Shown: positions 43,583-51,800 of the stretch, in pieces
Numbering within the stretch: the stretch's first letter is position 1
Layout: each line of letters starts with the position of its first letter
Source: Occultella gossypii
GTDB lineage: Bacteria; Actinomycetota; Actinomycetes; Actinomycetales; Beutenbergiaceae
Direction of reading: 5' to 3'
Assembly (NCBI RefSeq): GCF_019947135.1
Contig: NZ_JAGSHT010000021.1
Span: 152,482-216,481 of the forward strand
DNA length: 64,000 bases
The notes under the pieces: model-generated
What the model was told of the DNA's origin: nothing
The model's database searches: none
Seen by the model: the letters and a program-made list of their open reading frames with translations, nothing else
Made by a program: the position numbers and the translations under genes

Positions 43583-44644
43583 GTGTTCGTAGCACTCAGA
43601 GACTTGAAGTTCGCGAAGGGACGATTCGCCCTGATGGGCACCGTCGTCACCCTCATCACGCTGCTCGTCGTGCTGTTGTCCGGGCTCACCGCCGGCCTCG
43701 GCCGCGAGAACATCTCGGCCATCACGGACCTGGACGCCGATCACCTGGTGTTCGCCGCACCGGCCGCGGACCAGGACATCTCGTTCTCCGACTCCGTGAT
43801 CCCGGCGCAGACCCAGGCGGACTGGGCGGACGTGGCCGGCGTGGCGGCGGTCGAGCCCCTCGCGCTCGGGATGACCCGCGCCGAGTCCGGAGCGCGCACC
43901 ACGGGCGTGGCGTTCTTCGCCGTCGACGAGGCCTCCGCGCTGCCGCCCGTCGCCGTGCGCAGCGGCGAGGTGGTGCTCGCCGAGCAGGCCGCCGAGGATC
44001 TCGGCGTGGCGGCCGGTGGCACCGTCACCGTGGGTGGCGTCGAGCTCGAGGTCGCGGCGGTCGCCGGGTCGGACTCGTACTCGCACGCGCCCGTCGCCTG
44101 GATCTCGGACGCCGACCGGCCGATGACCGGGACCGCGCCGGACGCCGCGACCGTGCTCGCGATCCGGGTCGGCACCGCGGACCTCGCCGCCGCCGACGCC
44201 GCCCTCGGCACCGAGACCGTCACCGTGGCCGACTCCCTGAACGCGATCGGCTCCTACTCCTCGGAGAACGGGTCCCTGCAGCTCATGCGTGGCCTGCTGC
44301 TCGCCATCTCGGCACTCGTGATCGGTGCCTTCTTCACGGTCTGGACCGTCCAGCGCAGCCCCGAGATCGCGATCCTCAAGGCGGTCGGCGCCTCGACCGG
44401 GTACCTGGTGCGGGACGCCGTCGGGCAGGCGTTCGTCCTGCTGCTGTTCGGGACCGGGCTCGGTGCGGCGCTCGCCGCGGGCCTCGGGGCGGTCGCCGCC
44501 ACCGTGGTGCCGTTCGTGCTCGGCCCGGCCACGGTGCTGCTGCCCGCGGCGCTGCTCGTGGTGCTCGGCCTGGTCGGGGCGGCCGCCTCACTGCGCCGGA
44601 TCGCGACCGTGGACCCGCTCACCGCACTCGGCGCCGCCCGCTGA
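43583..44644 (+). CDS. FtsX/MacB-type ABC transporter permease
   Basis: A 353-residue permease with an N-terminal helix (GTVVTLITLLVVLLSGLTAGL), a 200-residue extracellular domain, and three C-terminal helices (LLLAISALVIGAFFTVWTVQRSPEIAILKAVGAS, FVLLLFGTGLGAALAAGLGAV, LLPAALLVVLGLVGAAASLRRI). RSPEIAILKAVGAS is the FtsX-type coupling helix. The start is GTG 43583 with GGAG 8 nt upstream. With the ATPase 76 nt downstream it forms an export or mechanotransmission ABC pair, probably controlled by the divergent two-component system. Confidence 0.9.
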   Translation: MFVALRDLKFAKGRFALMGTVVTLITLLVVLLSGLTAGLGRENISAITDLDADHLVFAAPAADQDISFSDSVIPAQTQADWADVAGVAAVEPLALGMTRAESGARTTGVAFFAVDEASALPPVAVRSGEVVLAEQAAEDLGVAAGGTVTVGGVELEVAAVAGSDSYSHAPVAWISDADRPMTGTAPDAATVLAIRVGTADLAAADAALGTETVTVADSLNAIGSYSSENGSLQLMRGLLLAISALVIGAFFTVWTVQRSPEIAILKAVGASTGYLVRDAVGQAFVLLLFGTGLGAALAAGLGAVAATVVPFVLGPATVLLPAALLVVLGLVGAAASLRRIATVDPLTALGAAR

Positions 44645-44720
44645 GCGCCGCCACCCCCGGCGTGATCGCCACCCTCATGAACCTTCGTACATCGTCACCA
44701 TCGGAACCGGAGCACCTGCC

Positions 44721-45401
44721 ATGACCATGCACCTCAACGACGTCACCCTCACCTACCCCGACGGCGACGGTCGCCTCACCGCACTCGACCACGTCACCCT
44801 GCACGCCGAGCCGGGCGAGCTCACCGCCGTCGTCGGCCCGTCCGGGTCCGGCAAGTCCAGCCTGCTTGCGGTCGCCGCCACGCTGATCACCCCCGACTCC
44901 GGGCAGGTGCTGCTCGATGGCACCGACCTGGTCGGCCTGAACCGGAAGCAGCGCACCCGGGTGCGCCGGGACCGGATCGGGATCGTGTTCCAGTCGGCGA
45001 ACCTGCTCGCCTCCCTCACCGCGCTCGAACAGCTCACGGTGATGGCGCACCTGGCCGGCGAGGCGCCCACGGCGGCGGGCGAGCGGGCGCTGGAACTCCT
45101 GGACGCCGTCGGGCTCGGCGCCCAGGCCGGCCGCCGCCCGCACCAGCTCTCCGGCGGCCAGCGCCAGCGCGTCACGATCGCGCGCGGGCTGATGAACGAA
45201 CCATCCGTGCTGCTCGTCGACGAGCCCACCAGCGCGCTGGACTCCGAGCGGGGTGCGGCGATCCTGGACCTGCTCCGCCGGCTCACCACCGAGCGCGGCC
45301 TGGCCACCGTGATGGTGACCCACGACCGGGACCATCTCGCCCACGCCGACCGGGTGGTCGAGATCGTCGACGGCCGCGCCCACGCGCTCGCCCCGGCCTG
45401 A
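44721..45401 (+). CDS. MacB/LolD-type ABC transporter ATP-binding protein
   Basis: A 226-residue ATPase. Walker A GPSGSGKSS, Q-loop IGIVFQSANLLASLTALEQL, signature LSGGQRQRVTIARGL, Walker B VLLVDEPTSALD, and the switch His in MVTHDRDH. The length and VRRDRIGIVFQ motif match the MacB/LolD group that pairs with FtsX-like permeases. ATG 44721 follows CCGGAGCACC. It is cotranscribed with the permease. Confidence 0.93.
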   Translation: MTMHLNDVTLTYPDGDGRLTALDHVTLHAEPGELTAVVGPSGSGKSSLLAVAATLITPDSGQVLLDGTDLVGLNRKQRTRVRRDRIGIVFQSANLLASLTALEQLTVMAHLAGEAPTAAGERALELLDAVGLGAQAGRRPHQLSGGQRQRVTIARGLMNEPSVLLVDEPTSALDSERGAAILDLLRRLTTERGLATVMVTHDRDHLAHADRVVEIVDGRAHALAPA

Positions 45402-45439
45402 CGCTTCAGCCGCGCTCGCGCCCGCGCCGATGCTGGCGC

Positions 45440-45489
45440 CGAGTCAGTCGAGCGGACCTCGAATCAGCCGTCGGTACCCGACTGACTCG
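45440..45489. repeat. palindromic element, copy B
   Basis: CGAGTCAGTCG (45440-45450) and CGACTGACTCG (45479-45489) are perfect 11-bp inverted repeats, 28 nt apart, in the gap after the ABC operon. The arms match those of the element at 37420-37480 except at one or two positions. It may also terminate the ABC operon. Confidence 0.6.
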
Positions 45490-45535
45490 AGGACCACTCG
45501 ACGGATTCGCTGCGGGAATCGCGCCGAGCGGGGGG

Positions 45536-45952
45536 TCACTTGGTCCGGTCGCGCTCGGCGAGCACGTCCAGGTAGTGCTGGTTGAACATGAGCCCGAGGA
45601 CGTTGCCGAACGGGTCGACGACTGAGGCCGTCACGAAGCCGTCGCCGCGGGTCGTGATGGGATCGTGTGCCGCGGCGCCGAGCTCGATGGCCCGGGCCAC
45701 GGCGGCGTCGAGGTCATCCACGGCCCAGTACGCGGTGGCGCCGGCGGGCTCGCCGTGCGGGTGTGCGGAGTAGGCGGCGGACATGATCCCGAGCTCGTGG
45801 CTGTAGTCGCCGATCCGGAACTCGACGTAGGCCGGGTCGCCGGTCTCGGGCCGGGCGAAGTAGGGCTCCGTGCCGAGCAGTTCCGCGTACCAGCGGGCCG
45901 CCGCGGCGACGTCGTCGGCGAGGTAGGTGATCGTCGTGAGTCCGCGCAACAT
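45536..45952 (-). CDS. VOC-family (glyoxalase/bleomycin-resistance-like) protein
   Basis: A 138-residue single-domain VOC protein: LTTITYLADDVAAAARWYAELLGTEPYFARPE, then AYWAVDDLDAAVARAIELGA and VDPFGNVLGLMFNQHYLDVL. Such proteins bind a metal and a small substrate or drug. AAGGAG at 45959-45964 is 6 nt before ATG 45952, so I prefer it to the longer in-frame starts. No neighbour suggests its substrate. Confidence 0.85.
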   Translation of the reverse strand: MLRGLTTITYLADDVAAAARWYAELLGTEPYFARPETGDPAYVEFRIGDYSHELGIMSAAYSAHPHGEPAGATAYWAVDDLDAAVARAIELGAAAHDPITTRGDGFVTASVVDPFGNVLGLMFNQHYLDVLAERDRTK

Positions 45953-46129
45953 GTCCTGCTCCTTCATCGGTTGGGGTTGTGAGCACAACGCTACGAGTCG
46001 AACAGGTCAGATCCTGGCCGCTTCTCGGAACCAGCCGGACGTGGTGGGAACGAATCGGCTTCGGGTCGCCCGCCGCGGCGTCGTAGAGTGGAAACCCCAC
46101 GCCAGCGGCCGAGATCGAGGTGAGAGCAG

Positions 46130-46738
46130 ATGCCCGCCGAGACGATCACCGCTGCCACCGAGTTCGTGGTGACGACCCTCGCGGTCCTCGCGGGCACCGC
46201 CGCCGTCGGCGCCGCGGCCGTGGGGACCGCGTTCTGGCTGGTGGTCCGCCGGGTGCGCCGGTCGAAGGCGCTGCGTCGCGGGGTGGACCGCGGCCTGCTG
46301 GGCGCTCGCAGCGTGGTGTCCGACGGCGCAGGTCGCCACGGCGCGCGCCTCCAGTTGACGATCGCGCGGGAGCGGGAGGCGACCACCCGGGCGCTCACGG
46401 CCGCCGGGGCGCAGGGTCGCCCGGTCGGGGAACTGCCCGCGATCGCCGAGCACCTGGAGACGGTCGCGGCCGGCCTGGACGAGCGGCTCAGACTCGTCGA
46501 GCGCGAGCCGGACCCGGCGCTGCGGGCCCGGCTCACCGAACGGATCGCGGGCGAGGTCGGCGAGTACCAGCGCCTTGCCACCGGGGTGCGGGAGTCCGCG
46601 ATGGGCAACCACAGCGCGGCAGCCGAGCTGGGTGCCGCCGCCGAGCGCCTGCAGATCGAGGGCGAGGCCCTGCGGACCTGGGACCGACGCGGCGATCGTG
46701 ACGCCATACCCGATCCGGGGACCGGCGGCCGTGGCTGA
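46130..46738 (+). CDS. membrane-anchored coiled-coil protein of unknown function
   Basis: A 202-residue protein with one N-terminal helix (FVVTTLAVLAGTAAVGAAAVGTAFWLVV) followed by a basic stretch (RRVRRSKALRRG) and long alpha-helical segments, for example LPAIAEHLETVAAGLDERLRLVERE. No catalytic motif is visible. It overlaps the PspA-like gene by 8 nt, so the two are translationally coupled and may form a membrane-associated pair. A gene of this type could recruit the PspA-like protein to the membrane; that is inference. Confidence 0.65.
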   Translation: MPAETITAATEFVVTTLAVLAGTAAVGAAAVGTAFWLVVRRVRRSKALRRGVDRGLLGARSVVSDGAGRHGARLQLTIAREREATTRALTAAGAQGRPVGELPAIAEHLETVAAGLDERLRLVEREPDPALRARLTERIAGEVGEYQRLATGVRESAMGNHSAAAELGAAAERLQIEGEALRTWDRRGDRDAIPDPGTGGRG

Positions 46739-47402
46739 GAGCAGGATCCGCACCCGACTCGTGCGCCTGGTGCGGGTGCGCCGCGCGGGTACCCCCAAGG
46801 GGGACCCCGCCGAACGGCTCGCCGCTCACCTGTCCGAGCAGCAGGCGCTGCTGGCCACCGCCCGGCGCTCGCTCGTGGACCTGAGCGTGAGCCGGCGGCG
46901 GACCGAACTGCAGGCGGGTCGGGCCGAGGACGAGGCCCGGGCCGCGACCGAGCGGGCCCGCCGGGCCGTGGCGGACGGACAGGACGAGATCGGCCGACGG
47001 CACCTGACCGACGCCATCGACGCCGAGCGCCGCCGGGACGCGCTGCGCACCCGGTTCGCGGCTCTGGACGGCCAGGTCACCCACCTCGAGCAGCGCCTGG
47101 ACCTGCTCGAGTCGCAACTGCACCACGCCACCGCACAGCTGCACGACCTGCGCGCCGACCGGGACGCGGCCACCGCTGCCCTGAACATCCAGTCCGCGCT
47201 CGGCGCCGCCGGGCCTCAGGCGGACCAGACCGCGCAGGCCCGCGACCAGATGCGCCGGATCCAGGCCGAGGCGGCCGCCCGGGACGAGATCGCCTGGGAC
47301 GATCCGGACTCCCCGCAGGTGCGGGCCGCGTTCGCGGACCTGGAGCGCACGATCGCAGCGAACCAGCGGCTGATCACGGGGCTGGACCAGCCACCGCGCT
47401 GA
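46731..47402 (+). CDS. PspA/IM30-like coiled-coil protein
   Basis: A 223-residue protein, almost entirely helical. AERLAAHLSEQQALLATARRSLVDLSVSRRRTELQ matches the PspA region in which a similar helix is followed by a coiled coil of charged residues (LDGQVTHLEQRLDLLESQLHHATAQLHDL). PspA-type proteins bind stressed membranes and act in envelope stress response. It lacks the typical N-terminal amphipathic helix of true PspA. The start is GTG 46731, inside the end of the upstream gene. Assignment is tentative. Confidence 0.6.
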   Translation: MAESRIRTRLVRLVRVRRAGTPKGDPAERLAAHLSEQQALLATARRSLVDLSVSRRRTELQAGRAEDEARAATERARRAVADGQDEIGRRHLTDAIDAERRRDALRTRFAALDGQVTHLEQRLDLLESQLHHATAQLHDLRADRDAATAALNIQSALGAAGPQADQTAQARDQMRRIQAEAAARDEIAWDDPDSPQVRAAFADLERTIAANQRLITGLDQPPR

Positions 47403-47417
47403 CGGCGACCACCGGGC

Positions 47418-48386
47418 TCACGTGAGTTCGCGCAGCGCCGCCTCGAGGTCGGTGTGCCGGAACTCGAACCCGGCGGCCAGGAGCTTCTCGGGGGCGACCC
47501 ACCGGCTCTTGAGCACGAGCTCGGACTCCTGGCGCAGCACGAGCATCCCGATCTCGAGCAGCCACCGCGGCGCCGGCAGCCCCACGCGCGCGCCCACCGC
47601 CCGGCGCAGACCCGCCATCAGGGTGGTGTTGTCGCTCGCCTCCGGCACGGCCAGGTTCACCGGACCCTCGAGGTCCTCATGCGTGTCGATGAACTCGACG
47701 GCCGCGAGCACGTCCTCGATGTGGATCCAGCTGAACCGCTGCCGCCCGCCGGTGCGGTGGTCGACCCCCTTCGACATGGTGGGGTGCGGCCCGATCCCGC
47801 GGTAGCGGCGATGGGGCAGCCACCAGCCGTCGTACTCCGGGCCGCCGAGGCCGAACCGTGCGGCGGTGCGCAGCATCGGCAGCGCACCGTCATCGCCGAG
47901 CACGATCGCCATCCGCAACGCCACGCGGCGGGTCCGGGGCAGGTCGCCGTGGCTGAACACCCGCTCCCAGTTGCGGGCCACATCCACCGAGAACCCACCG
48001 CCGAGCTCGCCGGCAGCCTCGGTCTGCGGCCGGTCCATCGCATGCCGGTAGATCGTCCCGGTGCTCGCGTTCAGCCACAGCCGGGGCGGTTCCACGGCGC
48101 GGTCCACGGCCCGGTGCAGGGCCATCGTGGTCGCGATCCGGGACCGGTAGATCTCATTGCGGTTCCGGTCGTGGTAGCGGCAGCCGACGCTCTTGCCGGC
48201 GAGGTTCACGAGCAGATCCGCGCCGTCGACGAGGGCGTCGATCTCGGCCTGATCGCTCCAGCGGGCGTCCGGACCGGACCGCCCGATCCGCTTCACGTCA
48301 TAGCCGCGGCGGCGCAGGTCGGCGATCAGGGCGGTGCCGATGAAGCCGGAACCGCCGGCGACGACGGCGCGGGGGCGTGCGCTCAT
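47418..48386 (-). CDS. NAD-dependent epimerase-like protein (TIGR01777/DUF1731 type)
   Basis: A 322-residue Rossmann-fold protein. The NAD(P)-binding motif is VVAGGSGFIGTALIADL at the start; LLVNLAGKSVGCRYHDRNRNEI and LWLNASTGTIYRHAMDRPQTE follow. The C-terminal 50 residues (VGLPAPRWLLEIGMLVLRQESELVLKSRWVAPEKLLAAGFEFRHTDLEAAL) are the DUF1731 domain typical of YfcH-like proteins. The substrate is unknown. It is convergent with the PspA-like gene, 15 nt apart. Confidence 0.87.
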   Translation of the reverse strand: MSARPRAVVAGGSGFIGTALIADLRRRGYDVKRIGRSGPDARWSDQAEIDALVDGADLLVNLAGKSVGCRYHDRNRNEIYRSRIATTMALHRAVDRAVEPPRLWLNASTGTIYRHAMDRPQTEAAGELGGGFSVDVARNWERVFSHGDLPRTRRVALRMAIVLGDDGALPMLRTAARFGLGGPEYDGWWLPHRRYRGIGPHPTMSKGVDHRTGGRQRFSWIHIEDVLAAVEFIDTHEDLEGPVNLAVPEASDNTTLMAGLRRAVGARVGLPAPRWLLEIGMLVLRQESELVLKSRWVAPEKLLAAGFEFRHTDLEAALRELT

Positions 48387-48428
48387 GTCGTGACCCAACC
48401 ACGCCGGTCCGGCCGTGTCACATCGGCG

Positions 48429-49328
48429 TCAAGTCAGATCGGGGGCGGCCTCGCCGTCGGAGGGCGCCGAGGTCCCAGGGGTGGGCGCAGACGCCCGCCG
48501 GCGCCGCCGCCGGGTCACCCAGACGATGGCGGCCACCGGCACGCCGACGACGAGCAGCCACGGCGCGAGCACGCCGAGGAACACCAGCAGTCCGCTCGCG
48601 AACGTGACCAGCGCCCGCCAGCCTGTCTCGAGGCCGCCGAGGAAGCCACCGGTCTCGATGGTCGGCTCGTAGTGCGCCTCCAGGTTGACGTCCAGCGTGG
48701 ACATCGAGACCTGATCGGCCAGATAGGCGCGCTCGGCCTGCAGCGACTCGAGCTCCGCCTGCCGCTCGCTCAGCGCCGACTCGGCCGCGATCAGGTCACC
48801 GCTGTCCGCGGCGTCCGCCATGATCTGCAGCAACCGGTCGGTGGAGGCCTGCAGCGCCAGGATCCTGGCGTCCAGATCCACCGCCACCTGGGTGACGTCC
48901 TGGGCGCTCTGGCTCAGGTCATGGACCTCGCCGAGTTCGTCCAGCTCGTCGATCAGCGCGTTGACTTCGTCGGCCGGCACCCGGATGGTCAGGTGCGCGC
49001 TGCCGAGGGAGTCCGGCCCGTCGGAACCGGCGGCCCGCTCCGAACGCTGATCCACCCGGCCGCCGGCGGTCTCCGCGAGCAGGGCCACCCGGTCCGCGGC
49101 CTCGGCCGGGTCCTCGACCACCACGGTCGCGCTCCCGGTGGTGATGATCTGCCGTTGCGTGTCGCCGCTGATGTCTCGGTCGGCTGCCTCCGGCTCGGCC
49201 ACGCTGCCACCGTCGCCCGACACGTAGCCGGCATCGCCACCCGATACATCGGATCCCGATCCGCCCGAGCACCCGGCCACGAGTACTGTGCCGAGAAGGA
49301 ATACGAGGCCCCACCGCAGTCGCGTCAT
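48429..49328 (-). CDS. DUF4349 lipoprotein with C-terminal membrane helix
   Basis: A 299-residue protein with a lipobox (VAGC, Cys20), a Gly/Ser/Asp-rich stretch, the DUF4349 core (RQIITTGSATVVVEDPAEAADRVALLAETAGGRVDQR..., HLTIRVPADEVNALIDELDELGEV), a coiled-coil segment (LIAAESALSERQAELESLQAERAYL) and a C-terminal helix (LVTFASGLLVFLGVLAPWLLVVGVPVAAIVWVTRR). It is therefore held at both ends. DUF4349 proteins are envelope proteins without a known reaction. ATG 49328 is preceded by TACGGT at 7 nt. Confidence 0.88.
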   Translation of the reverse strand: MTRLRWGLVFLLGTVLVAGCSGGSGSDVSGGDAGYVSGDGGSVAEPEAADRDISGDTQRQIITTGSATVVVEDPAEAADRVALLAETAGGRVDQRSERAAGSDGPDSLGSAHLTIRVPADEVNALIDELDELGEVHDLSQSAQDVTQVAVDLDARILALQASTDRLLQIMADAADSGDLIAAESALSERQAELESLQAERAYLADQVSMSTLDVNLEAHYEPTIETGGFLGGLETGWRALVTFASGLLVFLGVLAPWLLVVGVPVAAIVWVTRRRRRRASAPTPGTSAPSDGEAAPDLT

Positions 49329-49335
49329 GACCGGG

Positions 49336-49341
49336 ACCGTA
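49336..49341 (-). promoter_or_regulatory. -10 element of a probable leaderless promoter (DUF4349)
   Basis: TACGGT on the reverse strand ends 7 nt before ATG 49328; no ribosome binding site is visible. Confidence 0.45.
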
Positions 49342-49479
49342 CGTGCCCAACGGGCTGTGCGGAACGGCTGTTGCCAAGTTGAGGCCCAACCGTGCCTCGA
49401 GCGTGACCGGCACCCGCCGACGGTGACGTCCTTCGAAAACCGTTGGACGCCGTCGGGCCTTGCGACGAGCATCACGGAC

Positions 49480-50235
49480 ATGACCCGTATCGAGGACCTG
49501 ACCCAGTCCGAGCTCTGGGACGCCACCGCGGCCGCCGGCTACGACACCCCCGGCGAGGGCATGTTCGCCCCGGAGGTGCTCGGCCCCACCGTCGAGCGGC
49601 TCGCGGCACTGGCCGACGGCGGACGTGCCCTGGAGTTCGCGATCGGCACCGGCCGGGTCGCGATCCCGCTGGCCCAGCACGTACGGGTCACCGGAATCGA
49701 GTTCTCGGAGCCGATGGTCGCGCAGTTGCGCACCAAGGTCGGCGAGGCCGAGATCCCGGTCGTCGTGGGGGACATGGCGACGGCGGAGGCCGGCCTGGGC
49801 GAATACGGTCTGGTCTACCTCGTGTTCAACACGATCGCGAACCTGCTCACGCAGGACGAGCAGGTCGCCTGTTTCGCCAATGCGGCCCGCCACCTCCGGC
49901 CGGGCGGTGCGTTCGTCATCGAACTGTGGGTGCCCGAACTGCGCAAGCTCCCGCCCGGTGCCCCGGGCACGCTGTGGCGGGCCGATCATGGCTACGTGGG
50001 TCTGGACACCTACGACGTGCTGAACCAGCGGGTGGTCTCCCACCACTTCCGGTTCGGGGACGGCCGCGAGGCCACGCTGGGCCGTACCCCGCACCGCTAC
50101 ATCTGGCCCGCCGAGCTGGACCTGATGGCCCGGCTCGCCGGGTTCGCGCTGGAGAGCCGGCACGAGGACTTCGCCGGTGCGGAGTTCACGGCCGAATCCC
50201 GGTCCCACGTGTCGGTGTACCGGCTGCCCGCGTAG
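49480..50235 (+). CDS. class I SAM-dependent methyltransferase
   Basis: A 251-residue methyltransferase. The SAM-binding motif is ALEFAIGTGRVAIPLAQH; motif II is VTGIEFSEPMVAQLR and the acidic motif III VVVGDMATAEAGLGEYGLVYLVFNTIANL. The C-terminal half has HRYIWPAELDLMARLAGFALESRHEDF. It belongs to a small actinobacterial group; the substrate is not known. ATG 49480 is chosen because the upstream frame lacks conservation. It is divergent from the DUF4349 gene. Confidence 0.88.
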   Translation: MTRIEDLTQSELWDATAAAGYDTPGEGMFAPEVLGPTVERLAALADGGRALEFAIGTGRVAIPLAQHVRVTGIEFSEPMVAQLRTKVGEAEIPVVVGDMATAEAGLGEYGLVYLVFNTIANLLTQDEQVACFANAARHLRPGGAFVIELWVPELRKLPPGAPGTLWRADHGYVGLDTYDVLNQRVVSHHFRFGDGREATLGRTPHRYIWPAELDLMARLAGFALESRHEDFAGAEFTAESRSHVSVYRLPA

Positions 50236-50292
50236 GCTCGCCGCAAGCGGCCCGGGCGTGCGGGCCGAGTCCCGACGAGGGGGAGCGGTGCG

Positions 50293-50907
50293 ATGGCACG
50301 GACCGTCGAGGCGGTCACGGACCTGCGGATCGTCCCCGCGAACGAGGCAACCTGGGCTGACCTGGCGGCGATCTTCGGCACCCGCGGCGAGGGCTCGCGA
50401 TGCATGTGCCAGCGGTACAAGCTCTCCCGCGGCGAGGCGTTCGCCAACTTCCCGGTCGCCGAGCGCGCCGCCCGGCTGCGGGAGCAGACCGAGTGCGAGA
50501 ACCCCGGCTCGGACACCACCAGCGGCCTCGTCGGCTACGACGGCGGCGAGCCCGTCGGCTGGTGCGCGGTCGAACCACGCCCGCACTACGACGGGCTCGT
50601 CCGGGTCGGCCGGGTCCCGTGGACCGGGCGGGCGGAGGACCGCACCGACGCCGGGATCTGGGCCGTGACCTGCGTCTTCACCCGGGCGGGCCACCGCCGG
50701 AGGGGGATCAGCCACGCCCTGGTGCGGGCCGCCGTCGACCATGCGCGTGAGCGCGGCGCCCGCGCCCTCGAGGGATACCCGACCAGGACCGCGGGCACGA
50801 TCGAGCAGGACCTGCACGTCGGGACCATCGCCGCGTTCGCCGCGGCGGGCTTCACCGCGATCGGCGAGCCGAGCCCGCGGCGGGTCGTCATGCGGATCGA
50901 CTTCTGA
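50293..50907 (+). CDS. GNAT-family N-acetyltransferase
   Basis: A 204-residue acetyltransferase. CMCQRYKLSRGEAFANF at residues 37-53 is typical of a GNAT subset with an unusual Cys-rich N-terminal segment. The CoA loop is TRAGHRRRGISHALVRAAVDHARERGARALEGYP. Substrate unknown. GGGGGAGCGG precedes ATG 50293. It ends 3 nt before the convergent oxidoreductase gene. Confidence 0.85.
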   Translation: MARTVEAVTDLRIVPANEATWADLAAIFGTRGEGSRCMCQRYKLSRGEAFANFPVAERAARLREQTECENPGSDTTSGLVGYDGGEPVGWCAVEPRPHYDGLVRVGRVPWTGRAEDRTDAGIWAVTCVFTRAGHRRRGISHALVRAAVDHARERGARALEGYPTRTAGTIEQDLHVGTIAAFAAAGFTAIGEPSPRRVVMRIDF

Positions 50908-50909
50908 CG

Positions 50910-51704
50910 TCAGGCCGCGACGATCGGTAGCTGCGTCACGGCGTCGGCCCCGACCCGCTCCGCGAGGAAGTCGGCCCAACTGCGCTCGCCGTGCATGACG
51001 GGCTCGACCGCGAGGTTGGCGCCGTCGCGGTAGGCGCGGCCGACCTTGCCCGGCAGCCCGAAGGGGAGGACCGGGCGGCGCGAGCCCTGTGCGCGAAGGT
51101 AGGTCCGGACTGCATCTGGTGCCTCGTAGACGGCCGGGCCGACGAGGTCGGGCACCAGGCCGGCCGGGGCTGCGAGGGCGAGATCCACCAGCCGGTGGGC
51201 GACCTCGTCGGCGTCGACGGACTGGAGCCGCATCCGGGGCGCCGGCACGACCGGCATCTTCGCCAGCGACCGTGCCAGCGTCAGCACGAAGTCATGGAAC
51301 TGGGCCGCGCGCAGCACCGTCCACGGGACCTCGGCAGCAGCGACGGCGCGCTCCAGCCCGGCCTTCTCGCGGAAGTACCGCAGCGGCATCGCGTCGGCAC
51401 CGACGACCGAGATCGCCACCAGGTGGCCCACCCCGGCGCGCCGTGCGTGCTCGGCGACCACCTGCGCCGCGGCGGCGTCGCCCTTGGGTCCACCGGCCAG
51501 GTGGAGCACCGTGTGGACGCCGTCGAAGGCCGCCTCGAGGCCGTCGCCGGTGGCGACGTCACCGACCGCGTAGGCGACTCCCGGCTCGTCGTGGTGGGGG
51601 TGACGGCTGAGCACGCGGGTGTCGATGCCCTCGGCGCGCAGGCGGGCCAGGACGAGGCGGCCGAGGGTGCCGGTGCCGCCGGTGATCAGGATCGGGGAGG
51701 TCAT
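50910..51704 (-). CDS. NmrA-like NAD(P)-binding protein
   Basis: A 264-residue atypical short-chain dehydrogenase of the NmrA type: PILITGGTGTLGRLVLARLRAEG, then VLHLAGGPKGDAAAAQVVAEHARRAGVGHLVAISVVGAD, and YFREKAGLERAVAAAEVPWTVLRAAQFHDF. Such proteins act as oxidoreductases or redox-sensing proteins. Genes of this oxidoreductase/epimerase class are frequent targets of ECF41 sigma factors, and the ECF41 gene starts 96 nt away in the opposite direction. AGGAG precedes ATG 51704. Confidence 0.87.
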   Translation of the reverse strand: MTSPILITGGTGTLGRLVLARLRAEGIDTRVLSRHPHHDEPGVAYAVGDVATGDGLEAAFDGVHTVLHLAGGPKGDAAAAQVVAEHARRAGVGHLVAISVVGADAMPLRYFREKAGLERAVAAAEVPWTVLRAAQFHDFVLTLARSLAKMPVVPAPRMRLQSVDADEVAHRLVDLALAAPAGLVPDLVGPAVYEAPDAVRTYLRAQGSRRPVLPFGLPGKVGRAYRDGANLAVEPVMHGERSWADFLAERVGADAVTQLPIVAA

Positions 51705-51739
51705 GATGGCTCCTGTGGGTCGTGGTGGTTTCGGACCCC

Positions 51740-51800
51740 GTCACACCGGGCCGGCGTGGCGGGTCACCTCTGTGACACCCACGGACGAAGGGATGTGACA
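51740..51800. promoter_or_regulatory. TGTCAC/GTGACA motif cluster between the NmrA-like and ECF41 genes
   Basis: Four related motifs lie in the 95-bp gap: GTCACACC (51740-51747), GTCAC (51763-51767) and GTGAC (51772-51776) as a 5-bp inverted repeat, and TGTGACA (from 51791). The published ECF41 promoter is TGTCACA, 16 nt, then CGTC. CGTCACA at 51739 followed 16 nt later by GGTC is the closest match on the forward strand. Confidence 0.5.
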
